A stretch of 64,000 nt of DNA from assembly GCA_002633025.1 (NCBI GenBank), contig NMRB01000022.1:5822-69821 (forward strand). The letters are read 5' to 3'. The stretch is from Notospermus geniculatus. Taxonomy: Eukaryota; Nemertea; Pilidiophora; Heteronemertea; Lineidae. The notes under the pieces are model-generated. The model searched no databases and was not told the origin of the DNA. It saw only the letters and a program-made list of their open reading frames with translations. Below, piece by piece: positions 34,155 to 45,180 of this stretch. The number at the start of each line of letters is the position of its first letter. Positions within the stretch are counted from its first letter, which is position 1. Position numbers and translations under genes: made by a program.

Positions 34155-34536
34155 CGGATCCGGGGGGGGCACCCGGCACTCCCCCCTTCGGCCAAAAATC
34201 TGTAAAACTGACCGTGGAATTCTGAAATTTGGAGCAAATCATTGAAAACAAGAGCAGGACATCGGAGCGATGTCTATGGTTTCCGATGATAAGTTTACTA
34301 CTCTAGAGCTAGTTATCTGTGACCTTGACCTCTGACCTTGAGAAGTATTGCGTAACTGGAACAGGGATCCTTGATTAAACAAATAGGGGATGGTTAATGC
34401 AGGCTTCTAATTAGTTTTCCCCTGAAATTCTGAGTAGATTTGCACTTTAGAACTGTTTGACCTTGACCTTGACCTCTGACCTTCAAGGTCATTGTGTAAT
34501 CTGAAAGCTCATCCTTGATAACCTAGGTGTAGATGA
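34155..34536 (+). repeat. dispersed repeat, copy 2, followed by TGACCTTGACC cluster
   Basis: The first 90 bp repeat 31560-31735. From about 34247 (GAAAACAAGAGCAGGACATC) another dispersed repeat begins. It carries TGACCTTGACCTCTGACCTT twice (about 34320 and 34458). A single N follows at 34537. Confidence 0.65.
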
Positions 34537-34537
34537 N
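34537..34537. other. single-N assembly join
   Basis: One N; no overlap between the sides seen. Confidence 0.9.
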
Positions 34538-35077
34538 ATGAATTTCAAACAGGATCAAGTATAGCGGTCGCCGGTCTTTTTAGCAAGCTGGGTTTGGTTC
34601 GATAGCAAAGGAATCACACAATTTTTGACCTTATGAGAAAGCGTCTTCAGGGAAAGTAACGTGTTAAATGAACGTTGATCCTTCTACCCCAAGATCAATT
34701 TTGTCAAAAAGTGAAACGCAAAACGCACGGCAGCAAGGAAGCCGTCACATACATGTAGGTAAGTATTATGAAACACACACTGGCAATGAAAGGTTCTGGT
34801 CGAGGCATTCTTCGATTTTCGTGATGATCACGGAGTTGTCGTGGGTGCGGGCTAGGCTAGGCTAGCAACATGCGACCGAATTTTTTTTCAAAGCAGCAAT
34901 GGCCGAGAGTCTGAGAGATTTGATCTGTACACGAATGTTCCTTGTAAAGATGCGAGTTGTTGCCATCCGAAACACGAAAACTGCTTGTAAGTCAACGAAA
35001 ATTGTTTAGTGTACTGCCCTAAGTGTCGATGGACTTTGGTCGATCTCATAAGAACAGTACGTGACTAGTTTTATAAT
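34538..35077. other. unassigned sequence
   Basis: No feature recognised. Confidence 0.4.
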
Positions 35078-36051
35078 AGGGAGGTTTCGCAAATCTGACG
35101 AAATACGAAGTACGAAATACGAAATTGGACTTCAGTTCCATGACATAATAGCCGTGGTTACACCTATCCAAAATCCCCGTGCTTTTTGAGACACGGGGTT
35201 TTTCCGAACCAGAAAAAACACGGCGTTGACACGGCGAGCAGTTACACTACTAAAAGTGCTATTGGTAATAAGTTCCGTATCCCGGCGATAGGGGCACTGC
35301 ATGTAGGCAACTCTCTGTCATCGAGTGGCTACTGGAGGCGTGAAATATCCTATACGCATGCGCATGACTCATCGATTTGCATCGCCGTCTGTCGCCGGGT
35401 GCTTGGAACTACAAATAAACACGGGGATTTCGCGGTTACACTACATAAAATCCCCGTGTCTTAATAGCCCCGGCGTTGCCCCTTCGAGCTCGCTGGGGCT
35501 AATAAGCACGGGGATTTCAGACACGGGTCTATTTAAACTCGGCGATTTATAGGTGTAACCGCAAAATTCCCGGGGAAAGCACGGGGATTTATGTAGTGTA
35601 ACCACAGCTAAAGTATTTCAGGAGATGGTTGGTACCACAAATACATGTATCGCCAACTGCAATAGCGCCTTTCGCGTTTGTCGTTAGACTGCATGATAGA
35701 GTTACGATGATAATAAGCAAGGAGTCAATCTCCAGAATTCTGGAGACTGACTTCTTGCTTATTATCATTTTGTGTGTCAATTTTGTGCTATTCTGTATCT
35801 TGGATAGAGTTACGATGTGTATTAAACTTTAAAATTTATCTTTCGTTTCCACTTCGTATCTACAACGTGAAAATTTAAAACTTCAAGATGCACCATAACT
35901 CTCTCGGTCTTACATGATGTGCTAAAAGACGCACTGGCAGCAGGCTATATTTGTGGTACTAGCCATCTCCTGAAATACATTACCTCATGGAAATGAAGTT
36001 GAATTTCGTATTTCGTACTTCGTGTTTCGTCGGATTTGTGAAACATCGCTA
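35078..36051 (+). mobile_element. fG inverted-repeat element, copy 1, with a nested insertion
   Basis: The left end AGGGAGGTTTCGCAAATCTG, followed by ACGAAGTACGAAATACGAAA, is mirrored at the right by TTTCGTATTTCGTACTTCG and a GTGAAACATCGCT end. After removing 35151-35608 the left half aligns with 48932-49330. A second disturbance at about 35710-35815 is bounded by two copies of ATAGAGTTACGATG. Confidence 0.8.
35151..35608. mobile_element. fR element inserted in fG, TA duplication
   Basis: GCCGTGGTTACACCTA on the left is mirrored by GTGTAACCACAGC on the right, with TA on each side (35149-35150 and 35609-35610). AAATCCCCGTG and its complement occur at least six times inside, so this looks like several foldback units piled together. 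A TA duplication is expected for Tc1/mariner-like elements. Confidence 0.75.
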
Positions 36052-36140
36052 TAAAAATGAAAAGGGGCTGGACAAACCGCCACACAGAACGATGCATGGG
36101 ACCAATATCAGAATACCTGTGTCTTTTGTCACCCCCATAT

Positions 36141-36396
36141 AAAGTGCTTCTCAGAATGTCCAGTCATTTTTGCACTCATTTTACCTTGCAATGGAACCTA
36201 ACCACAAACCACTAAATGGGCCAATTTCATGTGCATGATTGCATGATTATCTTGAATCAGAGAAGAGACCTGAACAAGGTTCTATTAGAAGTCGGTCAAC
36301 CGTGCACACGTAATTGCCTAATTTGTGGTTTGTGGTTAGGTTCCATTGCAAGGTAAAATGAGTGCAAAAATGACTGGACATTCTGAAAAGCACTTT
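36141..36396. mobile_element. palindromic element with about 85-bp arms
   Basis: AAAGTGCTTCTCAGAATGTC on the left is mirrored by GACATTCTGAAAAGCACTTT. The arms continue through CATTTTTGCACTCATTTTACC and AACCTAACCACAAACCAC with almost no mismatches. The loop is about 85 bp. Confidence 0.9.
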
Positions 36397-36579
36397 ACTG
36401 TGTGGCAAAATGTGCTGAAGAATGACTGACTACCCTATTGTAAAGCCAAGTCAGTTAATGGTAACAATAGAGCATCTGGGCTGTTCTATTCATTGTTGGA
36501 TCAGGCTGTGGTGGCTTATCCCGAAAGTTTCCAGCCCATTCATGAAGATCATTGATTATGGTAACACCATTTATGACGT

Positions 36580-36813
36580 ATGAAGGTATTCGTTGTGGTT
36601 GTCGTTGTCATCTCTCCAGCATTGTTATGTTTACATCACCCCCGGGGCTGCGGTTTGAAAACATCGTCTCCCATTACTAAACAACTCCACTGTGTGCAAT
36701 CAGCCGAGTTGGAAGCCCATCAAAAAGTGTTCGATACCTTGGGCGACGTACTTAAACGTCGACACAACCATTACAAACCGCTAAAAACAGGGGACTCCGG
36801 GCGATATTTTTAA
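36580..36813 (+). CDS. candidate 77-residue secreted peptide
   Basis: An ATG-started frame begins MKVFVVVVVVISPALLCL, which looks like a signal peptide, followed by about 55 mostly polar residues. It contains a KRR at residues 58-60, a usual prohormone cleavage motif, and ends in GRYF directly before the stop. No glycine follows the F, so C-terminal amidation would not occur. It matches no family I know. It lies in repeat-rich DNA beside a palindromic element, and a chance frame is quite possible. Confidence 0.25.
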   Translation: MKVFVVVVVVISPALLCLHHPRGCGLKTSSPITKQLHCVQSAELEAHQKVFDTLGDVLKRRHNHYKPLKTGDSGRYF

Positions 36814-37254
36814 AATGTCAACACAGCGTATGCTATTTTAGTGAAATTCTTCATGCTAGGACTGTCAGTTGAACGTGGCCGCCTCTGGGCTCGGAGCTCA
36901 AAACTGTCTCCACTCTTTTCACTACTTCCTCTATGAGGTATATTCACCTAACAGCTAATTGCACAGGACTGGGTTTAAGTTGTGTGCCTTCCCAATTGCA
37001 CGAGGTGCTAACCCCAGCTACAAAGACACATTTTTCATGAGTAACTGCTTTGAGTTCACCAACCTAATAAATATTAAAGCTGAACCTCCTCATATATTTT
37101 GCAGGTCTTTTCTCTATTTCTGATTCACAACTTGAACATATACATGTAGTTATACTGTGAAATTCAGTGACATCGCGCCTAAAATAATAACTCGGGCGCG
37201 AGCTAGCATCAAATACGGCATTATCAATTCTATAGACAACATCGGACGAATTAG

Positions 37255-37424
37255 ATGTACTATAGCAGCTACATGTAGGAGGAAACCGAAGTGCCCGGAA
37301 GGCGTGTGCTGCCAAAGAGAGCCGACCTCTCTATCACATGAAAACTTGGTACGGCCGAGGATTGAACCCAGAACCTCAGTGGTGACAGGGGTCGATGTGC
37401 GCCACTCTGACATCACCATCCAAC
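37255..37424 (-). mobile_element. tRNA-derived SINE
   Basis: On the minus strand GATGGTGATGTCAGAGTGGC resembles an A box and CTGGGTTCAATCCTCGG a B box. The tail includes GGCACTTCGGTTTCCTCCTA, a phrase similar to tails found in many animal SINEs. The open frame on the plus strand across it is not a gene. Confidence 0.6.
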
Positions 37425-37925
37425 AGGAGGCAGCACTCTCATCCAATAAGGATTTCGACTTCCTTATCGAAGCACTCGAGGGTAATTCGGCGCCCACGAC
37501 AGACATACCAAGTCAGACATCTCGCAGTCGGCAACAACAGACGATTCATATCAACGGCAAACTAAAAGGAAAACTAATACCTATGGGGGAAATGGGATCG
37601 CAGCCGTGCGTGGTCGGATCGGATTATAATCCGGAACATTCTGTATACGACACCGGCGACGTCCCCTCGAGAAAACTAATAGCTCAGCTTTAACACGTAC
37701 CATGAGGGGTAGTAACTCTCATGAATTGCCAATGACCAGTCCCCGGGGCATTGTTTATCTGGTCATTTCATTGAAGTGCTCCGTTAGACCTAATCGGTGT
37801 ACGCTTGTCTAGTTAGCGTAACCATAAAACACGGCGTAACGAGAAAATTTATGCTCCCGCGTCGTGTTTACCATGTTTACCTTGTAGAACATTAGCTAGA
37901 ATTCTGTTCTATCGGTCGAGCAATA

Positions 37926-38022
37926 GACTAGACTGGTACCCGGTCTTCTGGGTAGCTTGCATTCGAAGACCGGTGAAAGCAAATGATCTAAGCCGGATTC
38001 CCGGCTAGTGACGTCATTCTAC
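37926..38022. mobile_element. truncated copy of the 222-bp element
   Basis: CTAGACTGGTACCCGGTCTT to GGCTAGTGACGTCATTCTAC matches 28108-28204 closely, then diverges. Confidence 0.8.
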
Positions 38023-38051
38023 AAAATTGGGTCAGGTGACATTTTGACCAG

Positions 38052-38179
38052 ATGGAGGCTCCTACAACTCAGGAAAATCCACATGATTGGTGCTCGATGA
38101 AGAATGAATGGGTCCGCTGTATGCATTGAATTGGACCGTAGTGACACCTATTGGTCAACTCACTGACAGCTCCTATTGG
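38052..38179 (-). mobile_element. fA element, copy 5, reverse orientation
   Basis: GGACCGTAGTGACACCTATTGG and ACTGACAGCTCCTATTGG are the complement of the fA left part. The far end is eroded. Confidence 0.75.
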
Positions 38180-38659
38180 TCTGCAGACGCCATTGAGCTT
38201 GCGCAGTCAATAACCGGAAGAGGGTCCTCTGGCAAAATAGTTCCCTTTTACCACGGGAAACCACTCACTTAGCCGCGGATATAGAAACTGTCGGAGCGTG
38301 ATGTAATCAATTTAGGTTCAATATGCCGCTCATGAAGATATATCTTGATGAAATTTGTAATTGGAGAAGGTGGAACTAGGAGTCGACCGCGGGAAACCGA
38401 TCAATGGGGACCACTCACTCACTGACTGCGGATTCGCATCCGAAGCAATCAGAGACGATGACCGAGTGACATGGAAGCTGAACTGGTGAGTTCTCCTTTA
38501 GGCTTATCAGTTCCAGGTGCCCGAAATGAGCAGAAGCTTTATTTTTCTCCATAAAGTACTTCATGGGCCACCGGATGTTTGGTGGACGGTTACGGTGGAA
38601 TGAGAAAGTGCATAACGAGGGAGGTTAGCATTTTTCAAGGCCATTGACCAAAGTCAATG

Positions 38660-39753
38660 AAAGGGGCTGGAAACTTAAGACAGGGTTTGTCAAAATGGGC
38701 CAATTTTGGAAACTACTTGACCGATTTTCCTGAAACTCGCAAGGTTAGTAGGGTTGACCACATCATTGGAAAATATGAAGAAACCAAAACAACAAACTGA
38801 CCCGGATCTAATGAACTAAAACAATGCAATTTTCAGACCCCCCAAATCACATGAAATAAACATCCTGTGGGTCTGTAACTTCATACATATGTTGATGTGA
38901 TGATATACAAAAAAGTAACGATCAATAAAAAGTATACTTCTGTCACAATTTTGAGAAATATAACAAAGAAATATCTTAATTAATGGTGCCAGGCAAGAGC
39001 TGGAAGGGCTGTATTTTAAGGGTTGACTTGATGGTATTGTTATTGAAATGATGAGGTTTATAATGGCTGACTGCTTTCTACACTGCTCTGACATCATGCA
39101 CACCTGGTTAACCCTGTTTAATATGGCGGTTACTAATAAGTTACATGATCCATTCATTGTCAGATTACCTGGGACTTTCCCAGCCTGGGACAGTTGTACA
39201 AGTGAATTGAGGACAACTCTACTTTCAACTGTACATCAAGTCCCCATAGGCCTAATAACTACTGGTATTACCTAAGGTTCAGGGCAGTCAGGCACACCAG
39301 AGCCAGCACCATTTATGTAACGCACATTTATTGACCTGTTAATGTGAATAGGACCGTGCTTGGGTAACCTGGTAAGTCTTAACAAAGGGCTTGTAAATAA
39401 GGCCCTTCCAGCTATTGCCTGGGCCCATTAGTTGGAATATTTCTTTGTTTCATTATCAAAGGTTGTGACTTAAATTAATTATTTATTTATTGTAACATTT
39501 TTGGTACATTATCATGGCAACATATATGCGAAGTTACAGACCCGTAGGATGTTTTTTTCATATGTTTCTGGGGGTCTGAAAAATTGCATTGTCTTAGTTC
39601 ATTAGGTCAGGGTCAGTCTGTGGCTTTTGTTTCTTCATATTTTCCAATGATATGGTGAACCCTACTAACCTTGCAAGTTTCAGGAAAATCGGTCAAGTAG
39701 TTTCCAAAATTGGCCCATTTTGACAAACCCTGTCTTAAGTTTCCAGCCCCTTT
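38660..39753. mobile_element. 1.1-kb element with about 240-bp inverted arms
   Basis: AAAGGGGCTGGAAACTTAAG on the left mirrors CTTAAGTTTCCAGCCCCTTT on the right. The arms run through ACAGGGTTTGTCAAAATGGG to ACCCACAGGATG / CATCCTACGGGT type sequence, with scattered mismatches. The middle (about 38890-39525) contains no transposase-like frame. Confidence 0.85.
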
Positions 39754-39805
39754 AACTGATGGTGGTTATGACGAGGTCCCAATGGCATCTCGGCTGTGTC
39801 CCTAA

Positions 39806-39893
39806 GGCTGCAATCACATACAGCTACACGCTACACGGACATGCCGGTTAACCGGCGTGCCCGTGTAGCGTGTAGCTCTATGTGATTGCAGCC
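39806..39893. mobile_element. 88-bp near-perfect palindrome
   Basis: GGCTGCAATCACATACAGCT on the left mirrors AGCTCTATGTGATTGCAGCC on the right, and the centre is CCGGTTAACCGG. The ends match those of fL and of 58965-59172, but the inner words are CTACACGCTACACGG in place of GTATACGGTATACGG. Confidence 0.85.
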
Positions 39894-41653
39894 TTCTACG
39901 ACTCAGAGGGTTCGAATGCAATGCATTCTCCCTTCTGAGAATCTCGAACTCGAAACCAGGCTGTTCACACAGTACCAACGAATAGCAAAGTTCGAGTTTT
40001 TTCATTCCGCGTTTTCTCTTTGCGCCGGAACCGTTGCGCAAATTCCAGTGAGCCAGGAGAAACCGACCATTATCACGGACAGAAAGCTCAACAAGATGCT
40101 ATTTTTGCTCCTGAATGACAAAAGAAGGCTCGGCGAAAAAAAATACTTCCCGAGGCGTCACTCTACCGACACCGACGCGACTGATACAGAGACCGAAGAC
40201 TGCGTTGTCATCAAAACAGCCTACCTAATGAATATTGGTATGAGAATTTTTATACGTACCATTGCTCGGGGCAAGCTGGCTTCCTCTATTAAAAACTGGT
40301 AAAAAGAGCCCCAGTTATTTGTAGGATACTTTAATACCAGACTACGGGTATCAGGAGAAATACATTTCGGGAGAATTCTAATATCTGCTTCTATTTATAG
40401 AGCTAAGTATCTCTCTGAGGATTTTTCCTGGGGTGATTTCATTCTTCCACGTTTTTAAGCCGTATCAATTTCAATATACGGGGAAAAAGTGCGTCTACCT
40501 GCTTCATGTACCACATCATTCCCATAAAGTCACTGATCAATATCCAACAAAACACCTTATTGAAAAGGACAGACGTGGATGGAAAGAATGTCCAAGCAGG
40601 CGCGGATCAAGGATTTTTGGCAGAGGGGGTCAGGGCCGGCGAAGGGGTCGTTGGAGGCGGACGCTGAAGATGCAGGCTGCCAAGGAGGTCTGGGGGCCTC
40701 GCCCAGAAAATTTTGAAATCTAGAAGGCAGTAGACGCGGTTTTCTGGCATCTCAGTATCAAAACAGAAGCTTTATTTTTGCACTTTTTGCTTACTGCCGC
40801 AAATTATTGAGAAATGGAGAGCAGGGGGTCACGACCCCCAACCCCCCCCCCCTTCCTTTGTATTGGTCCGCTAGAACTTTGCTGCCATCATTTGGCAGTA
40901 AGCGCAGCTGACTGCTACTACTACGGCTGGAACCCAGTCAACGAGTGACGTTAGTAGTCTTGCACAAAAAAAAACAAATCGAATTAAACCCCAACAAGTC
41001 TTATTGACCCTGATGTTGGGGGTACTGTGTACTATCGACCCTGGAGTATCAATTTCAAAATCAATTTTCAAGGACGCCGTCGCCTTTTATCCCTCAACAC
41101 GTACCGTATCATTGTTCGTAATGAGCTTATACTAAAAACTCCGCCGATTATCGAAGTTCAATACGTACCATTACGAATATAACCTGAGCAGAAAAGAATT
41201 CGATTAATGGGGAACCCGCATGACTGCAGATGGCGCAGTCAGTATAAGACCCGAATGACGTACTGACGTCACTTTTTTCGCTGTTGACGTCACGTCGTCA
41301 AAGCATGTGTACATTTTTCTTCACAATTTTCCGTGGAAATTTCCCCAAAAGACGTTGTCAGTATTGGCATCCTGTGGCATTTCTGACGAAACAAAGCAGT
41401 GATATAATGGAGAACTTTGAACATGAAACAGGACAGTGTAATTTAATCAAAATTGAACCAAAGAGAGTGGTTTATTTTGGGGCAAGAAGTAAATGGAAAT
41501 ACTGTTAGAAAATAGGACTTCCGGGTCTTACACTGACAGCGCCACGTCGTGGCGTAGTTCTGCGGGTTCCTCATTGGCGCGTATAAACATTTCTTTTTAG
41601 AAAGATCTTTAAAATTCCTGAGTATCGACTGTTGTGTATTTGACAGGCACACG
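39894..41653. other. mostly unassigned; repeat scraps
   Basis: No reliable gene. An fA fragment lies at 40861-40918 (TTTGCTGCCATCATTTGGC). GGCGCGGATCAAGGATTTTT at 40600 and the C run near 40844 look like edges of another dispersed repeat. Confidence 0.45.
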
Positions 41654-41820
41654 GTGTGAAATGAAACAATGTCCCCAGGAAAAACTGTCCTGAGAAGAAA
41701 AGCTCCTATTGTTACATTCTAATCTCTGGAGATTGGTTTTGACAGCCTGCAACTTAATTCGCCATGGGACAACAGAAGCAGACACTTTTTACAGGGGACA
41801 TTCTTTACTGTTACAACTGT
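41654..41820. mobile_element. fI element, copy 2 (diverged)
   Basis: GGTGTGAAATGAAACAATGT and CCCCAGGAAAAACTGTCC on one side, and GGGGACATTCTTTACTGTTA on the other, match fI at 14403-14572. Confidence 0.65.
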
Positions 41821-41944
41821 CACCAATTTCTATCAGGATTTTGTACTTTTGAAACGTATTTGCAAATGAAGGACTTTATATCCTTCATTTGTCTGCAACC
41901 CATTTATATGGATTGCAGACTATTGCCTGCTCATAGGACACACC

Positions 41945-42238
41945 GGGTGGTATTCATAAAGCGGTTCTATCGTTAGAACCGTCTTAGACAGGTGTGACAG
42001 AAATCAGCATCCTAGGAGTGCAGGTCCGCCAAACAATAGCCCGCTATTGTAAGGTTGTATTTGAAAGGTCATGGTCTCTCTAGCCATATATTCTAACCCC
42101 TCGATGAACAATAAGACCGGACTTTGATTCCAGGGGGACTTGGATTCCTTTCACACCTGTTCCAAGTGTGGTCAACCACTGCACTTGGAACCGGCCTAAG
42201 ACGGTTCTAACGATAGAACCGCTTTATGAATACGACCC
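41945..42238. mobile_element. foldback element fK with about 45-bp arms
   Basis: GGGTGGTATTCATAAAGCGG and TTCTATCGTTAGAACCGTCT on the left are mirrored at 42195-42238. It holds an fC element in its loop. Confidence 0.85.
41989..42159 (-). mobile_element. complete fC element inside fK
   Basis: CAGGTGTGACAGAAATC at the left mirrors GGATTCCTTTCACACCTG at the right. Inner blocks GGTCATGGTCTC, TAGCCATATATTCTAACCCC and ACCGGACTTTGATTCC define the family. It is the best-preserved copy in the window and is non-coding. Confidence 0.8.
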
Positions 42239-42477
42239 ATCAAGAATAAATCATTTTTACTGGAAACATCCGAAGAATATCTTTGTCAATGATCCCAGGT
42301 CCTCCCACACAGTGGATACGAATTCTGCCGCTAATCTCCGGCTTAGGCCTAGTTATAGATAGATTTTAATCCGACTTTGCTTATCGTACGGAAAATGTTA
42401 TTTTTCACTCTCTCGTCGAGTTTACATTATGGTTAATGGCTTTACGATGACAGACTCGGATGATGTACAGACCTAGC

Positions 42478-42800
42478 CTTATACGCGTGACAGTTCAGCT
42501 CTACGCGTCAGTGGGTTCACGCCTTTAATTATACGCGTGACAGTTCAGCTCTATGCGTCAGTGGGTTCAGGCCTTTATACGCCTGACTGTTCAGCTTTAA
42601 GTGTCAGTGGGTTCACGCATTTATATGCGTGACAGTTCAGCTTTAAGTGCCAGTGGGTTCAAGCCTTTATACATTTACGCGTGACAGTTCGGCTTTACCC
42701 GTCAGTGGGTTCAGGCCTTTATACGCGTGACAGTTCAGCTTTACCCGTCAGTGGGTTCAGGCCTTTATAAATACGCGTGATAGTTCAGCTTTACCGAATG
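42478..42800. repeat. about 46-bp minisatellite, 7 copies
   Basis: ATACGCGTGACAGTTCAGCT and GTCAGTGGGTTCAGGCCTTT repeat with small changes in length. Confidence 0.9.
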
Positions 42801-43519
42801 AAACTGCGCATGTTGTTTTTCATCGAATAGTCGTGTGAGGTTGTAAATGATGACGTCACAGCAAACGAATGCATAAATCAAAATCCATAGAATTTGGACT
42901 TCGCTTGGATCAGCGAGACAACACGCCCATTAAGGTAAGAAAACGAAAGAGATAAAGAAGTGCAACTAAAGACGGCACAGAATCCAATCTGAGTTCTCCT
43001 TAATAAGAAGTAAGGACTAAGAAGGAATGAAAGGGACGATATTTTATGGACTTTTTTCAGATCAGTTCCAATGGAATCCACACGATAGTGTGCAGCACGT
43101 CCGTAAAAACAAACGCGGCGGGAGACACGTCGGTGTCAAACTAAAAGACTGTATATATTATAATCGTTGTGTAAGTTGCGTGCATTTTTGTGATCAGTTC
43201 AGAGTGGAACCGACTCGTCTTTAGATTTACCTAATGACAGCTGATCAAAGACAAGCCCAAGAACAAAATGCTGATGGAGGCTTAAAGGGACAATGAGCTC
43301 AAAATATCGGAAATTTGTGCATTCGAATCTATTCCGATGGAATCGTTATCATTCGATTTTTCCCCAGTAGAAAGACTTCAAACCCATCCTGAGATAATCA
43401 GTGAGTCTTCTCTGGCTGTGCGGTGTTGTAAGATGAGCGCACAGAGATACATTTAAAATTACCGCACTCAACCTTCGGAACCCGAGATGGCCCGCGTAAA
43501 ATGAGCAGTGAGCAGAGGG
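42801..43519. other. unassigned sequence
   Basis: No gene recognised. GATCAGTTC with following AC-rich sequence occurs twice (about 43060 and 43192). Confidence 0.4.
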
Positions 43520-43896
43520 NNNNNNNNNNNNNNNNNNNNNNNNNNNNNNNNNNNNNNNNNNNNNNNNNNNNNNNNNNNNNNNNNNNNNNNNNNNNNNNNN
43601 NNNNNNNNNNNNNNNNNNNNNNNNNNNNNNNNNNNNNNNNNNNNNNNNNNNNNNNNNNNNNNNNNNNNNNNNNNNNNNNNNNNNNNNNNNNNNNNNNNNN
43701 NNNNNNNNNNNNNNNNNNNNNNNNNNNNNNNNNNNNNNNNNNNNNNNNNNNNNNNNNNNNNNNNNNNNNNNNNNNNNNNNNNNNNNNNNNNNNNNNNNNN
43801 NNNNNNNNNNNNNNNNNNNNNNNNNNNNNNNNNNNNNNNNNNNNNNNNNNNNNNNNNNNNNNNNNNNNNNNNNNNNNNNNNNNNNNNNNNNNNNNN
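43520..43896. other. assembly gap (377 N)
   Basis: A run of N. Confidence 1.
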
Positions 43897-44224
43897 GGCG
43901 TCAGCGAGTAACTGGTTGCCAACTAGTTGCAAACTAAAAATATCCAGATCCTGAAAGTCGCACATGTTCAACTTACTTAAAATCAAAAGAAATCTGTGTC
44001 GACATAAGCACTCAAAAGACGGCGATAAACTAGTTCCAGGTAGTTGCGACCGATCGGTATTTTTCTAGTCGGTGGCGACATAAGTTATCAGTTGCAACTA
44101 GTTGACGCTATTTCTATCACAGCGTAGGGCGACATAACCGAGGCTTAAGGGCGACATAAGCGAGGCTTAAGGCTAAAGGCCCTGTCACACTTCTACATGT
44201 ACGTACTAGTATCCTAATTCCTTA
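43897..44224. other. unassigned sequence
   Basis: AACTAGTTGCAACT-type words recur (about 43917, 44030, 44095), perhaps an eroded repeat. No gene. Confidence 0.4.
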
Positions 44225-44355
44225 GGCCCCGATTACATAGAAGTATACGGTATACGAAAACACCGGTTAACAAATGCTTCACAAAGGATTCCCGACCGTG
44301 AAGCCATTGTTAACCGGCGTTTTCGTATACCGTATACGTCTATGTAATCGGGGCC
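44225..44355. mobile_element. fL foldback element with TTA duplication
   Basis: GGCCCCGATTACATAGAAGT on the left mirrors GACGTCTATGTAATCGGGGCC-type sequence on the right. The arms carry ATACGGTATACGAAAAC and CGTTTTCGTATACCGTAT. TTA flanks both ends (44222-44224 and 44356-44358). It is the cleanest fL copy. Confidence 0.9.
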
Positions 44356-45180
44356 TTATGAGTTGCGCATCATTGACATTTTTTTCATACGCAGTCGTAC
44401 GCACAATACGCACCTCATACGCATCTCAATCGTTTTGTGTAAGTTTTATGTCATTTCGGCATTCTTTCCGCGTCAATGACTATTGGTCCTTTTGCCCTCT
44501 CCCGAAAGTGCAGAAACGCCGGGAAATGTTTAGGAATGATAAAGACACGGAATCGTTCAAGAATATGGAAGAGGTTACTGAATGAATGCGGATCTACTAA
44601 TTTGCATTCCGTGTCTTGTCCGCGCTCTAGTGGACGCCAGGTTTTACAAAGGCTTCTGACAAATGGATTAAAGCCCCTCTGTATTGAATTTGAAAAACGC
44701 AAATCATCGCCGCGATTCTTGACGTCAGTGCACGACGTCACGACGTCAGCCGTAGTGTAAAATGATCTGCGCTCCATCTGAATACATTAGAGTTCTCCCT
44801 GTCGTTTTTTCTAATGTGTGCTGAAAATTAGGCCTTGATTCTCTGAAGTACGTATCAGACAAGCATTTTGGGGACCTTCACAAGGCTATGAGACCTCTTT
44901 CTGCTCTCTCCTAACATTTTGAAAATATCGTAAAATTCAATACTGTGGGGCTTTAACTGGCGTTTTCATAGACCGTATGCCTCTATGTAAAGGAAGCCTT
45001 AGGGACAAGGACGGAAGAACACATTTCTGAAGTGTGAGATATTAGGCATATCATTTGACCACATAGCAAAAACTGGAAAGAAATGCATGGGTGTAGTTTT
45101 CTATCATATGGTATATCAATTGTCGGCAAACAAGACATTTTCAGTCTGTTTATGACCATAGAATTCAATTTTGGACTTAC
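44356..45180. other. unassigned; probably intron of the receptor gene
   Basis: It lies downstream of the splice donor of the minus-strand receptor exon, so it is expected to be intronic. An fL half-element is present at about 44955-44999 (CCGTATGCCTCTATGTAAAG). No second exon was identified. Confidence 0.45.

Noticed and set aside
37157-37693. 178-codon plus-strand frame
   Set aside because: It starts at GTG and runs antisense through a tRNA-derived SINE; the residues over that part are the SINE read backwards.
39886-40302. 138-codon frame with a possible donor (GGTATGAG) near 40237
   Set aside because: It starts at TTG inside a palindromic element and has no recognisable domain; the splice signals are too weak to call an exon.
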